Of a DNA stretch of 64,000 bases, positions 1-7,620 are shown piece by piece; within the stretch, counting starts at the first letter, position 1, and every line of letters begins with the position of its first letter. The stretch spans positions 56,078 to 120,077 of the forward strand of contig DATGLV010000033.1 in the NCBI GenBank assembly GCA_035293945.1, given 5' to 3'. This DNA comes from VAZQ01 sp035293945 (GTDB lineage Bacteria; Pseudomonadota; Alphaproteobacteria; Rhizobiales; Xanthobacteraceae). The notes below the pieces were generated by a model. That model saw only the letters and a list, made by a program, of their open reading frames with translations. It was not told where the DNA came from and made no database searches. The position numbers were made by a program, and so were the translations under genes.

Positions 1-131
1 AGGCCACGCTCCGCCGCAAGCCGCAGGCGTCGCAAATGACTTTGCATCTTGGCTACCGCTCCGTCCCCGTCCGATGCCGAGCGATGTTCTTTGCGGAACC
101 GAGCGGGTTGTCAAAGGAACACATTTCCTAT

Positions 132-146
132 TTAGAATATTTCTAA
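132..146 (+). promoter_or_regulatory. Irr-type iron control element (ICE) over the mbfA promoter
   Basis: A perfect inverted repeat, TTAGAA-TAT-TTCTAA, matches the iron control element bound by Irr in Rhizobiales. A TTGTCA -35-like hexamer lies at 108-113 and the box covers the expected -10 region. This placement suggests repression by Irr under low iron and derepression when iron is high, as reported for mbfA in Agrobacterium and Bradyrhizobium. The box is seen directly; Irr binding is inferred. Confidence 0.75.
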
Positions 147-194
147 TGAAGCGGCGCGGTGCGCACCCCGCAGGATTTTACGGATGAGGATGCA

Positions 195-1154
195 GTGAAG
201 CGATTTGCCGATCTCACCGAGCAGGACATTCTCGCCCTCGCGATCTCCAACGAGGAGGAGGATAGCCGCATCTATCGCGGTTTCGCCGAAGGGCTGCGCA
301 ACCAATATCCCTCGTCCGCCAAGGTGTTCGACGAGATGGCGGACGAAGAGATCAAGCATCGCACCATGCTGTTCGACCTCTATCGTTCCAAATTCGGCGA
401 CTATCTGCCGCTGATCCGCCGGCAGGACGTGAAAGGTTTCGTGCAGCACACCAAGCCGCTGTGGCTGGCGCCGCAGCTGCGCATCGATGAGGTGCGCAAA
501 TACGCCGAGACGATGGAATACGAGACGGCGCGCTTCTACCGCAAGGCCGCCCAATCGGCCCGCGATGCCTCCATCCGCGAGCTCTTGGATCATCTGGCCG
601 AAGCCGAGGATGTGCACGAGGACCTGGCGCAGAAGCTCGGGCAGACCATCCTCGACAAAACTGCGCGCGCCCACGAGGACGAAACCGCGCGCCGCATGTT
701 CGTGCTGCAATACGTGCAGCCAGGCCTCGCCGGACTGATGGACGGGTCGGTATCAACGCTGGCACCGATCTTTGCCGCTGCTTTTGCCACCCATAATACC
801 TGGCAGACTTTCCTGGTCGGGCTCGCCGCTTCGGTCGGGGCCGGGATCTCCATGGCCTTTGCGGAAGCGCTGTCGGACGATGGCTCGCTCACCGGCCGTG
901 GTGCGCCGGTGCTGCGGGGTGCGGTCTGTGGCGGAATGACCGCGATCGGCGGGCTCGGGCACACCCTGCCGTTTCTCATTCCGGACTTTGTCAGCGCCTT
1001 GATCGTGGCTGTATGTGTGGTCGCGGCGGAGCTCGGCGCCATCTCCTATATTCGCCACCGCTTCATGGACACGCCGCTCCTGTCCGCGACGTTCCAGGTG
1101 GTGGTCGGTGGCCTCCTGGTGTTCGTCGCCGGCATACTCATCGGCTCCTCATGA
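195..1154 (+). CDS. mbfA: Membrane-bound ferritin-like iron exporter MbfA
   Basis: Fusion of an N-terminal rubrerythrin/ferritin-like four-helix domain (about residues 1-150, with Glu-rich metal motifs such as EEEDSRIY, DEEIKH and EYETARFY) to a C-terminal vacuolar iron transporter-like membrane domain containing MDGSVSTLAP and several hydrophobic helices. Family members export iron and protect against iron and peroxide stress at the inner membrane. I chose the GTG at 195 because GGATGAGGA lies just upstream and family proteins begin with a similar KRF motif. An in-frame GTG at 159 would add 12 residues but has no clear ribosome site. The Irr box upstream fits iron-induced expression. Confidence 0.85.
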   Translation: MKRFADLTEQDILALAISNEEEDSRIYRGFAEGLRNQYPSSAKVFDEMADEEIKHRTMLFDLYRSKFGDYLPLIRRQDVKGFVQHTKPLWLAPQLRIDEVRKYAETMEYETARFYRKAAQSARDASIRELLDHLAEAEDVHEDLAQKLGQTILDKTARAHEDETARRMFVLQYVQPGLAGLMDGSVSTLAPIFAAAFATHNTWQTFLVGLAASVGAGISMAFAEALSDDGSLTGRGAPVLRGAVCGGMTAIGGLGHTLPFLIPDFVSALIVAVCVVAAELGAISYIRHRFMDTPLLSATFQVVVGGLLVFVAGILIGSS

Positions 1155-1228
1155 AGCGCGGCCCTGATCGGCTCCCCGATCGGCAAGCTTGACCTGCAAG
1201 CTGTAGCAACTGCCGATTGCTTCCCGGT

Positions 1229-1783
1229 TCAGGGCGCAAACAAGAGACCGGCGGCGAGCAGCAGCGCCGCGCCGACCACCAAGCCGAGCACGAAAATTCC
1301 GATCGTGGGCCGGCGGCCGCGGCGCAAGTCGGCGGGGCTTGGCGTGGCGGTATCGGCAAGCGCACGGTCGCGCTCCAAGAGGCGCTGCGCCAGATAGCGG
1401 GTCACCGCCTGCACGATCTCTTCGACATGCAGGCTTTCGGCCAGCACTTTGCGACCGTAGCGCGTGTCCTGCACGAAACGGTACAAACGCTTGTCGCGTC
1501 CCATGGCGATATGGGCGATGGCGTCGATCCAGAGCTTGGGGGCCTCGCCGCGGCTGATACCGAGATCGAACAGGTCGACTTCGGCGGGAATTTCACCGAA
1601 TAGCGGCGTGAGCGCCTCCTGCAGGAGCTCCAGGCGTGCAACCTCCGCATCATGGAGGTCGACCACAATGCCAGAGCGCTCGGCCGAATCCACCCGCGCC
1701 TTGCGCAAAGCGTCCTTCAGGCGCTGCGGCCGCGATTCCTCCGGCTGGCTTACCTGCACGGCCGGGCGTTTACGTCCCCACAT
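1229..1783 (-). CDS. Conserved hypothetical protein with C-terminal membrane anchor
   Basis: 184 residues, not assigned to a known function. The first 140 residues are soluble, charged and likely helical, with Arg-rich patches. Near the C-terminus an RRGRRP stretch is followed by one strong hydrophobic helix (roughly residues 163-182), so the protein is probably tail-anchored with the bulk in the cytoplasm. It ends 9 bp before the neighbouring isomerase gene on the same strand would be read, so both may share a transcript starting upstream of the isomerase. Codon use resembles its neighbours. Confidence 0.6.
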   Translation of the reverse strand: MWGRKRPAVQVSQPEESRPQRLKDALRKARVDSAERSGIVVDLHDAEVARLELLQEALTPLFGEIPAEVDLFDLGISRGEAPKLWIDAIAHIAMGRDKRLYRFVQDTRYGRKVLAESLHVEEIVQAVTRYLAQRLLERDRALADTATPSPADLRRGRRPTIGIFVLGLVVGAALLLAAGLLFAP

Positions 1784-1792
1784 AGGCCGACA

Positions 1793-2629
1793 TTAGCGCA
1801 TGTCCCCGACCGGAGGATACCGGTTTTGCGCGAGCGCTGCGTGCTTGGCCTGCAACCCCGCAAACGGCCGCATCCAGGCGAGTCCATCTTCGGTCTTCGC
1901 CCGAGGATTGTATTCGCAGGCGATGAAGCCGCCATAGCCCAACCGGTCGAGCTCGCCGAATATGCCGGGATAGTTCACCTCGCCCTGGTCCGGCTCATGC
2001 CGTGACGGCACCCCCGCGATCTGCACGTGGCCGATGAGCGGCAGGAATTTCTCGAAACGGCGAACGAGATCGCCGCCCATGATCTGAGCGTGATAGAAGT
2101 CGAATTGGATCCGGACATTTGCCCGGGAGACCTTGTCGACGATGTCGGCCGCATGCTCGGCACGCGCCACGAAATAGTCGGGGCGGTCGCGCGAATTGAT
2201 CGGCTCGATCAGAACCGTGACGTCGTGTTCCGCGGCCACATCGGCCGCGCGGGCGAGATTGTGGACGAATACCTTCTCGGCCGAGGGGCGCGCCTCAGGG
2301 GTAACCTTTCCGGCAAGACAGTGGATCTGCCGCCCCCCGATCGCCACCACATAGTCGAGGGCTTGGCGAAACAGCGCCGCGAAGTCCGCCTCGCGTCCGG
2401 CGACAGCGGCAAGCCCGAATTCGCCGGCCTCGCGCCGGCCGGGCGGCGTGTTGATGCCGAGCATAGTGAGGCCATGTCGATCAAGCTCGGCCTTTACGGA
2501 GGACGGCGCGAATTCATAGGGAAATTGTAGCTCGACCGCCGGAAAGCCCGCTGCGGCCGCAGCCGCGAACCGCTCCATGAACGGGTGCTCGGTGAAAAGA
2601 TATGCAAGATTGGCGGCAAAGCGAGGCAT
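1793..2629 (-). CDS. Hydroxypyruvate isomerase-family sugar isomerase
   Basis: A 278-residue TIM-barrel protein of the xylose isomerase-like superfamily, close to hydroxypyruvate isomerase (Hyi) and 2-oxo-tetronate isomerase (OtnI). Family traits include the N-terminal MPRFAANLAYLFTE segment, AVELQFPYEF, EPINSRDRPDY and a metal-site region around QFDFYHAQIM, with GEVNYPG and ACEYNPRA near the C-terminus. It would interconvert hydroxypyruvate and tartronate semialdehyde, or an analogous oxo-acid, in glyoxylate or tetronate metabolism. No glyoxylate carboligase or tartronate semialdehyde reductase is adjacent, so the substrate cannot be fixed from context. Confidence 0.8.
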   Translation of the reverse strand: MPRFAANLAYLFTEHPFMERFAAAAAAGFPAVELQFPYEFAPSSVKAELDRHGLTMLGINTPPGRREAGEFGLAAVAGREADFAALFRQALDYVVAIGGRQIHCLAGKVTPEARPSAEKVFVHNLARAADVAAEHDVTVLIEPINSRDRPDYFVARAEHAADIVDKVSRANVRIQFDFYHAQIMGGDLVRRFEKFLPLIGHVQIAGVPSRHEPDQGEVNYPGIFGELDRLGYGGFIACEYNPRAKTEDGLAWMRPFAGLQAKHAALAQNRYPPVGDMR

Positions 2630-2748
2630 TGCTTGGCCCTAGCAAAAGTTTGCAACCGGGTCGAGCATGGTCGATTGCGCGGCCCGGCTCGAACCCATCC
2701 GGCAGTTCGGCTAGGATGCGCGTCGGAATCTACCCGGGAGGAGCCCAG

Positions 2749-3045
2749 ATGCTGTTCGTGGTCCACGCGACGGATCGGAAGGACGCGATGAATACGCGCG
2801 CCAAGTTCTATCGGGCGCATCGCATTCACCTCGACAAGGCGGAGGACTACAAGGTGGGCGTGGTGACTGCCGGCACGCTCGTGGCCGACGACGGCGAGAT
2901 GCCGGTCGGGAGTGTTTTCGTGGTCGACGCAAAGAGCCGCCGCGAGGTCGATGAATTCACCCGCAGCGACCCCTACCACGTCAATCAGGTATGGGAGCGG
3001 GTGCAGATCCATGCTTACAACAAGAAGCGCGGCAGCCCGATGTGA
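2749..3045 (+). CDS. YciI-family protein
   Basis: A 98-residue protein beginning MLFVVHATDRKDAM and matching the small YCII-related ferredoxin-like fold. It has a conserved HRIHL region after a helix carrying Arg and Lys, and a DPYH motif near residue 78; the His/Asp pair is the presumed active site of the family. Biochemical roles are poorly defined, though some members dechlorinate or act on small aromatic intermediates. The reading frame is open to 2602, but the ATG at 2749 is preceded by GGGAGGAG and starts exactly at the family N-terminus. It is read divergently from the isomerase gene. Confidence 0.75.
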   Translation: MLFVVHATDRKDAMNTRAKFYRAHRIHLDKAEDYKVGVVTAGTLVADDGEMPVGSVFVVDAKSRREVDEFTRSDPYHVNQVWERVQIHAYNKKRGSPM

Positions 3046-3108
3046 GGCTCCGCCCTCGCGCGGATCAATCTGAAAAAAACTTGAACGGAGCGGCGCCTGA
3101 CGGCGCGC

Positions 3109-3137
3109 TTGACAATACATAAGTGTTTGCTTATGCA
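3109..3137 (+). promoter_or_regulatory. Promoter and palindromic operator of the ArsR-family gene
   Basis: TTGACA at 3109-3114 is a perfect -35 hexamer and TATGCA lies 17 bp later at 3132-3137. The inverted repeat CATAAG-N6-CTTATG (3118-3135) fills the spacer and touches the -10, the usual position of an ArsR-family autorepressor site. The site overlaps the extreme 5' end of the longest possible reading frame, which argues for a start codon further downstream. Confidence 0.65.
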
Positions 3138-3144
3138 TTTTGGG

Positions 3145-3558
3145 ATGCTCGCAACCGCACAGGACAAGGCAAAGAGGCCGACCGATATCGCCGTCGTGAT
3201 GCGGACGCTGGCCGATCCGACGCGACGCACGGTGTTCGAGCAGATCGTTGCGACCGGCGAGATCACGGTGACCGAGCTGACGCGCGGCAGCAGAGTCTCG
3301 CAACCGGCCGTGTCGCAGCACCTGCGGGCCCTACGCGATGCCGGGCTCGTTGCGGAACGGCGCGAGGGACGCAACGTCCACTATTCCCCCCAGCCGCGGG
3401 GTCTCGCGCCGCTGGTGGATTGGCTCGGCATCTACGGCGTGTTCTGGCGCGAGCGCTTTTCCAACCTGAAAGCTCTTTTGCAGGAGATCGATCATGACCG
3501 GCGTGACAACACAAACGCGCGACATCGTCGTCGAAGAGGTCCTGCCGCACGCTCCTGA
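3145..3558 (+). CDS. ArsR-family winged-helix repressor
   Basis: About 137 residues. A compact winged helix starts at TLADPTRR, with recognition helix VSQPAVSQHLRALRDAGLV and wing ERREGRNVHY. This is the SdpR/AHSA1-linked type lacking the metal-binding Cys pair of arsenic sensors. It is followed by an AHSA1/SRPBCC gene, a very common pairing. The frame opens at a TTG at 3109, but that codon is part of the -35 hexamer, so I place the start at the ATG at 3145; ATG 3199 is an alternative. The last 65 bp overlap the next gene, so the Arg-rich tail is probably non-conserved. Confidence 0.75.
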   Translation: MLATAQDKAKRPTDIAVVMRTLADPTRRTVFEQIVATGEITVTELTRGSRVSQPAVSQHLRALRDAGLVAERREGRNVHYSPQPRGLAPLVDWLGIYGVFWRERFSNLKALLQEIDHDRRDNTNARHRRRRGPAARS

Positions 3559-3958
3559 AGCCGTTTGGGACGCACTCACGAAATCGGAGCTGGTGGGGCG
3601 CTGGCTCATGCCCAACGATTTTGCCCCTGTCGTGGGCAAACACTTCAACTTCCGCACCAAGCCGATGGGCGATTGGGACGGGATCGTGCACTGCGAAGTG
3701 CTGGAGGTCGTGCCGTTCCGCAAGCTCGCCTACAGCTGGCGGGGCGGTGCCAACAGCAATTCGAAATACGGATCCGTGCTCGACAGCGTGGTCACCTGGA
3801 CGTTGACTGAGGTCGCGCAAGGCACGCGGCTCAAGCTCGTCCATGCGGGCTTCCGCTCGCCGGAAAACGACTTCGCGTTCAATGCGATGAGCCCGGGATG
3901 GGGCCGCATCATGCAAGCGATCAGCCGCATCGCCGGCGAGGAGCTGCAGGCGGGGTGA
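3494..3958 (+). CDS. AHSA1/SRPBCC-domain protein
   Basis: A 154-residue START-like (SRPBCC) protein with the typical layout: N-terminal strand DIVVEEVLPHAPEAVWDALT, the WLMPNDF segment, a central G(D)WDGIVHCEVLEV region, KLAYSWRGG, TWTLTEV, and a C-terminal helix with MSPGWGRIMQ. Family members bind hydrophobic ligands, but the role here is unknown. The start is supported by AGGAG nine bases upstream of the ATG. It overlaps the ArsR gene by 65 bp and is probably translated from the same mRNA under its repression. Confidence 0.8.
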   Translation: MTGVTTQTRDIVVEEVLPHAPEAVWDALTKSELVGRWLMPNDFAPVVGKHFNFRTKPMGDWDGIVHCEVLEVVPFRKLAYSWRGGANSNSKYGSVLDSVVTWTLTEVAQGTRLKLVHAGFRSPENDFAFNAMSPGWGRIMQAISRIAGEELQAG

Positions 3959-3989
3959 GCGGGCGCGGCGTCACGCCCGCCCGAAAGTC

Positions 3990-4739
3990 CTACGCGTAGC
4001 CGCCGCTGACCGAGATGGTCTCGCCAGTCATCCAACCCGAAGCCGATGAGGCCAGGAACACGGCAACCGGCGCGACATCGCTCGGCTGTCCCAGGCGACC
4101 GAGCGATGTGCGCGCGACGATCTGTTTCTCGAAGTCGCTCCCGAGCATTCCTAGTGTGTGCGTGCCTTCCGTTTCCACGCCGCCCGGATTGATCGCATTG
4201 ACGCGGATTTTTTTCGGCCCCAGCTCTTTCGCCAATACTCTCGTGATCGTGTCCACGGCGCCCTTGGTGGCCGAATAGACCACCGCGCTCGGCACCGGGC
4301 TTGTGGAAACAACCGAGCTGATATTGATGACACTGCCACCGTCGGGGCCGAAATGCTTCATGGCTTCGCGGGTGGTCAGCAGCAGGCCCAACACATTGGT
4401 GTTGAACTCGCGGTGGAATTCCTCTTCGGTCACCTCTTCGAGCGGTGCAAAGCGGTAAATGCCGGCGTTGTTTACCAGCACATCCAGCGCTCCGAAGGTC
4501 TTCTTGGTTTCATCGAACAGCGCGCGTACTTCCGCCGCCTTCGACACGTCGGCCTTCACCGCCGCGGCCTTGCCGCCTTTCGCCGTGATCTCGGCGACGA
4601 CGCGCTCAGCGCCCTCTCGACTGGACGCATAGTTCACCACCACGGCCGCACCGGCCGCGGCCAGCGCCCGCGCAGTTTCGGCACCGATCCCCTTTGACGC
4701 ACCGGTCACGATCGCAACCTTGCCCTTAAGCTCGCTCAT
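3990..4739 (-). CDS. Short-chain dehydrogenase/reductase (SDR)
   Basis: A 249-residue classical SDR with Rossmann motif GASKGIGA near residue 13, NNAG near residue 90, catalytic Ser in INISS, and the YSATK active-site motif near residue 156. The C-terminal ASSASGWMTGETISVSGGYA segment is typical of the glucose 1-dehydrogenase/3-oxoacyl-ACP reductase branch. The substrate is not evident. It lies downstream of an ArsR-type gene on the same strand and has its own promoter with a palindrome, suggesting control by that repressor. Confidence 0.85.
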   Translation of the reverse strand: MSELKGKVAIVTGASKGIGAETARALAAAGAAVVVNYASSREGAERVVAEITAKGGKAAAVKADVSKAAEVRALFDETKKTFGALDVLVNNAGIYRFAPLEEVTEEEFHREFNTNVLGLLLTTREAMKHFGPDGGSVINISSVVSTSPVPSAVVYSATKGAVDTITRVLAKELGPKKIRVNAINPGGVETEGTHTLGMLGSDFEKQIVARTSLGRLGQPSDVAPVAVFLASSASGWMTGETISVSGGYA

Positions 4740-4769
4740 GTGATTTCTCCCGATGTTGATCGTTCGACG

Positions 4770-4799
4770 TTTAGATAATCATCGAAATGAAGGCGTCAA
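4770..4799 (-). promoter_or_regulatory. Promoter and probable ArsR operator of the SDR gene
   Basis: On the minus strand TTGACG (complement of 4794-4799) is followed after 16 bp by TATCTA. Overlapping the -10 is an imperfect inverted repeat, TTTCGAT-GATT-ATCTAAA (4770-4787, six of seven positions symmetrical), resembling sites used by small ArsR regulators. It lies between the ArsR-type gene and the SDR gene and would give the SDR independent transcription. Confidence 0.5.
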
Positions 4800-4823
4800 G
4801 CCGCCCGGCGCTTGGCCCGCGAG

Positions 4824-5117
4824 CTAGATTTTGGACAATTGATCGAGATAGGCCTGCAGCACCCCGCGCCGCAGGACCAGGTTCGCAAACTTGCCTTCGC
4901 GAATGATCTCAATCAGGCCGGCGGTCTCGAGCTCCTTGATATGATGCGAGAGCGTCGCCGGGCTGATGTTCTGGGACTTGTGCAGGGTCGTGCAAGGGGT
5001 CGGAACGTCCTGCTTGCCGATCTCCGTGAGTATCTCGACCCGCCGCGGCTCAGCGAGGGCGCGCGAGATGCGTGCGAGCTCGCGCTTGGTCAACACCGCG
5101 CTGCGGGTAGAAGGCAT
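4824..5117 (-). CDS. Small ArsR-family HTH regulator
   Basis: A 97-residue winged-helix protein: ALAEPRRVEILTEIG at the first helices, a CTTLHKSQNISPATLSHHIKE recognition segment and wing IREGKFANLVLRRG. The single Cys in PTPCTTL is not enough for a canonical metal site, so a small-molecule or redox signal is more likely. It sits between the SDR gene and the gentisate dioxygenase gene, all on the same strand, and may control either. Confidence 0.8.
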   Translation of the reverse strand: MPSTRSAVLTKRELARISRALAEPRRVEILTEIGKQDVPTPCTTLHKSQNISPATLSHHIKELETAGLIEIIREGKFANLVLRRGVLQAYLDQLSKI

Positions 5118-5159
5118 GGTCGAACGGTATCATCTCCGGGGACCCTTAGACAGGCGCGA

Positions 5160-6275
5160 TCAAGCAGAGTGCAGCCGCTTGCCTGTTCGGGATCCCTTGT
5201 CCTCGCGCCAGATTCCGAGCGCCTGTTGTGCCGGGCGATCCGAGATCGAGAACAGGACCGACTCTTTGCCGGCTTCGTGCACATGCGGCTGCCAAGGCGG
5301 CACGACGAATATGTCGTTCGGGCCCCATTCGAAAACCTGATCGCCCACCTTGGTGGTGCCCTGCCCTTCGACACAGACGAAAATCGTGCCGTCGGTCGAG
5401 CGGTAGTCCTCACCCTTGAAACCCTTCGGCAACAGCGAAAGCGAAGCCCCGAGGGTGGGCAGAACCGGCCCGCCGTTCAGCGGATTGACATAGTGCACGC
5501 GCGCGCCGTGCCGGGGATCGATCTCCCCGGATTTTTTCAGACGATCCAGGATCGGGCGCGTGCGCGCGTAGGTGTAGTTGATGACCGGGGTGCGGTTGAG
5601 GGTGGTCGGCGTGCCATCGGGCAGCACCCCCGAACCATAGAACGTCAGCGAATCGCCGTCCTGCCGGGTCGTGTTCTGCGCCTCGTCGTCCGGATAGTCG
5701 GCGAACGACGCCTCGTAGAAATTGACCGCCGGAAAGTCCAGCACATCGAGCCACAGCATCGGCTTGTCCGAGGGATTGCCGTGGTCGTGCGGCGCCCAGT
5801 TCGCGGTGATGACGAAATCGCCCGGCGACATGTAGGCCTTCTCGCCTTCGACCGCCGTGTACGCGCCCTCGCCGTCGAGCACGAAACGAATCGCCGAGGC
5901 AACGTGGCGGTGCACCGGCGCAACCTCGCCCGCCAGGATCATCTGGATGCCGGCGAACATGGTATTGGTCGCGCGCGACTCGCCGCGCATCGCCGGATTC
6001 TCCAGGATCAGCACCCGCCGCAGCGCCTCCTCGGCCGAAATAAGATTGCCGGATTCCATCACCAACGGCTTTATCGCGTCATAGTGCCAGATCACCGGCA
6101 CGCAACGCGTCACCGGCTCCTTGGTCACCACCGATTTCATGACCTTCCACAGTGGGGCCATGTCGAACTTGGAGATGCGCTCGTAATAGGCCTCGCGCGC
6201 CGCATCGACATTGTGCTTGGGGCCGACTGGGCTGCCATTGTGCTTTGCTTGGCGGCGCTTGCCGGGGTTCGTCAT
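5160..6275 (-). CDS. Gentisate 1,2-dioxygenase-like bicupin
   Basis: A 371-residue two-cupin protein. The first cupin has the iron-site motif PVHRHVASAIRF and PHDHGNPS; the second has VFEWGPNDIFVVPPWQPHVHE. Length and motifs fit gentisate 1,2-dioxygenase, which cleaves gentisate to maleylpyruvate using Fe(II). Salicylate or 1-hydroxy-2-naphthoate dioxygenases are close alternatives. The frame extends to 6371, but the ATG at 6275 follows a GAGGAGAG ribosome site. FAH-family and FMN reductase genes upstream on the same strand support an aromatic degradation role. Confidence 0.85.
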   Translation of the reverse strand: MTNPGKRRQAKHNGSPVGPKHNVDAAREAYYERISKFDMAPLWKVMKSVVTKEPVTRCVPVIWHYDAIKPLVMESGNLISAEEALRRVLILENPAMRGESRATNTMFAGIQMILAGEVAPVHRHVASAIRFVLDGEGAYTAVEGEKAYMSPGDFVITANWAPHDHGNPSDKPMLWLDVLDFPAVNFYEASFADYPDDEAQNTTRQDGDSLTFYGSGVLPDGTPTTLNRTPVINYTYARTRPILDRLKKSGEIDPRHGARVHYVNPLNGGPVLPTLGASLSLLPKGFKGEDYRSTDGTIFVCVEGQGTTKVGDQVFEWGPNDIFVVPPWQPHVHEAGKESVLFSISDRPAQQALGIWREDKGSRTGKRLHSA

Positions 6276-6430
6276 GACACTCTCCTCGAGATGGTCATCC
6301 TGCTCGAGCGATCTCAGCCGCAATGATCCAAACCACGCGTTAGTATAAAATGCAACTATCGCCCCCGACAAACTCGGGAACGGACAAAATAGCTATTTAA
6401 TATCAAATCTTTATAGCGCAAGGCCGATTT

Positions 6431-7021
6431 TCAGGCCTCGCCTTTCGGCGTCACCCGGCGGATGAACTTCTCGAAATTGGCGAGCTGCAGCTTGATCATG
6501 TCGCGGGACGACTGATCTGTCAGCTCAAGCGTCTTCTCGTCGAACTTCTTGGCCGCGAATGTGACGATCACCTCCGGCTTGCCGAAGATGAGCGCATCGA
6601 TCGACGTCAACGACTGCCGCAGGTGATATTGCATCCGCGAGCCGCCGAGCAGGCCGCTTGCGGCCGACTGGAGCGCCACCGGCTTGCCGGCAAACGGCTG
6701 ATCCTTCGGCCGCGACGCCCAGTCGATGGCGTTCTTGAGACCACCCGGTATCGACCAGTTGTATTCCGGCGAGACGATGATCAGCGCATCGGCACTGCGG
6801 ATAGCCTCGATCCAGGCGACCGCGATCGGATGCACGCCCTCCGCCGCATGGTCATCGAAGTTGTAGATGGGCAGGCCGGCAAAGCTCGGGGCGGCGCGCA
6901 GCGTCATGCCAGCGGGCGCCAAGTCCGGCAGCGCTCGTGCCAGGGCTGCGTTGTAGGATCCCTTCCGCAGCGAACCGCAGATCACCAACACATCAAGCTG
7001 CGCACCCGCCACCGTGGTCAC
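6431..7021 (-). CDS. NADPH-dependent FMN reductase (second of a tandem pair)
   Basis: A 196-residue flavodoxin-like protein with the family signature CGSLRKGSYN near the N-terminus for FMN phosphate binding and SPEYNWSIPGGLKNAIDW near residue 90. Homologues include ChrR-type quinone/chromate reductases and azoreductases. It overlaps the upstream paralogue by 4 bp (7018-7021), so the two are translationally coupled. It may supply reduced flavin or reduce quinones formed during aromatic catabolism; the exact role is unknown. Confidence 0.85.
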   Translation of the reverse strand: MTTVAGAQLDVLVICGSLRKGSYNAALARALPDLAPAGMTLRAAPSFAGLPIYNFDDHAAEGVHPIAVAWIEAIRSADALIIVSPEYNWSIPGGLKNAIDWASRPKDQPFAGKPVALQSAASGLLGGSRMQYHLRQSLTSIDALIFGKPEVIVTFAAKKFDEKTLELTDQSSRDMIKLQLANFEKFIRRVTPKGEA

Positions 7022-7590
7022 CTCTTCGGTCCTGAAATCTGCTCGATGAACTTCACAAAGGCGACGAGCTGCTGATTGATGAAGTTGCGCGTGGTCTCAT
7101 CGACGATGGCGCCGGTCTTCTCGTCGATCTTGGCGGCGCATCCGCCGATGAAGATTTCGGGCTTGTTGAGCACGAAAGCGTCGAGAAAGACCATTGCGCG
7201 GCGCAGATCGTATTGCACCCGCCCGCCTCCGAGCGGCCCCGGCGAAGCCGACTGCAGCGCCACCGGCTTGCCGGCAAACGGCTGGTTCGGCAAGCGCGAG
7301 ACCCAGTCGATCGCGTTCTTCAAGCCGCCCGGGATCGAGTAATTGTATTCGGGCGTCACGATGATCACACCGTCGGCGGCGCGGATGGCATCGGCGAGTG
7401 CGTTGACCGCGGCCGGAAATCCGCTCGCGGTCTGCATATCCGCATTGTAGAGCGGGAACTCGGCGAAGGTCGGCGCCGCCTTGAGCACCAGTCCTTCCGG
7501 TGCCAGCGACGGCAGCGCCCGCTGCACCATGCCGTTGAAGGAGCCCTTACGCAACGAGCCGCAGATGGTGATGACATTTTTGCTCGCCAT
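7018..7590 (-). CDS. NADPH-dependent FMN reductase (first of a tandem pair)
   Basis: A 190-residue paralogue of the following gene, with CGSLRKGSFN, TPEYNYSIPGGLKNAIDW and LQSASPGPLGG. The pair clearly arose by tandem duplication but has diverged over most surface positions. I prefer the start at MASKNVI (7590); an in-frame start four codons earlier is possible. It lies 30 bp downstream of the FAH-family gene and reads into the second reductase with a 4-bp overlap. Confidence 0.85.
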   Translation of the reverse strand: MASKNVITICGSLRKGSFNGMVQRALPSLAPEGLVLKAAPTFAEFPLYNADMQTASGFPAAVNALADAIRAADGVIIVTPEYNYSIPGGLKNAIDWVSRLPNQPFAGKPVALQSASPGPLGGGRVQYDLRRAMVFLDAFVLNKPEIFIGGCAAKIDEKTGAIVDETTRNFINQQLVAFVKFIEQISGPKR

Positions 7591-7620
7591 GGCGTCCTCC
7601 ACAGCTGCGCGATCGGCCGC

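Noticed and set aside
4812..6326. A 504-codon plus-strand frame opposite the gentisate dioxygenase
   Set aside because: No recognisable domain; cupin motifs lie on the other strand.
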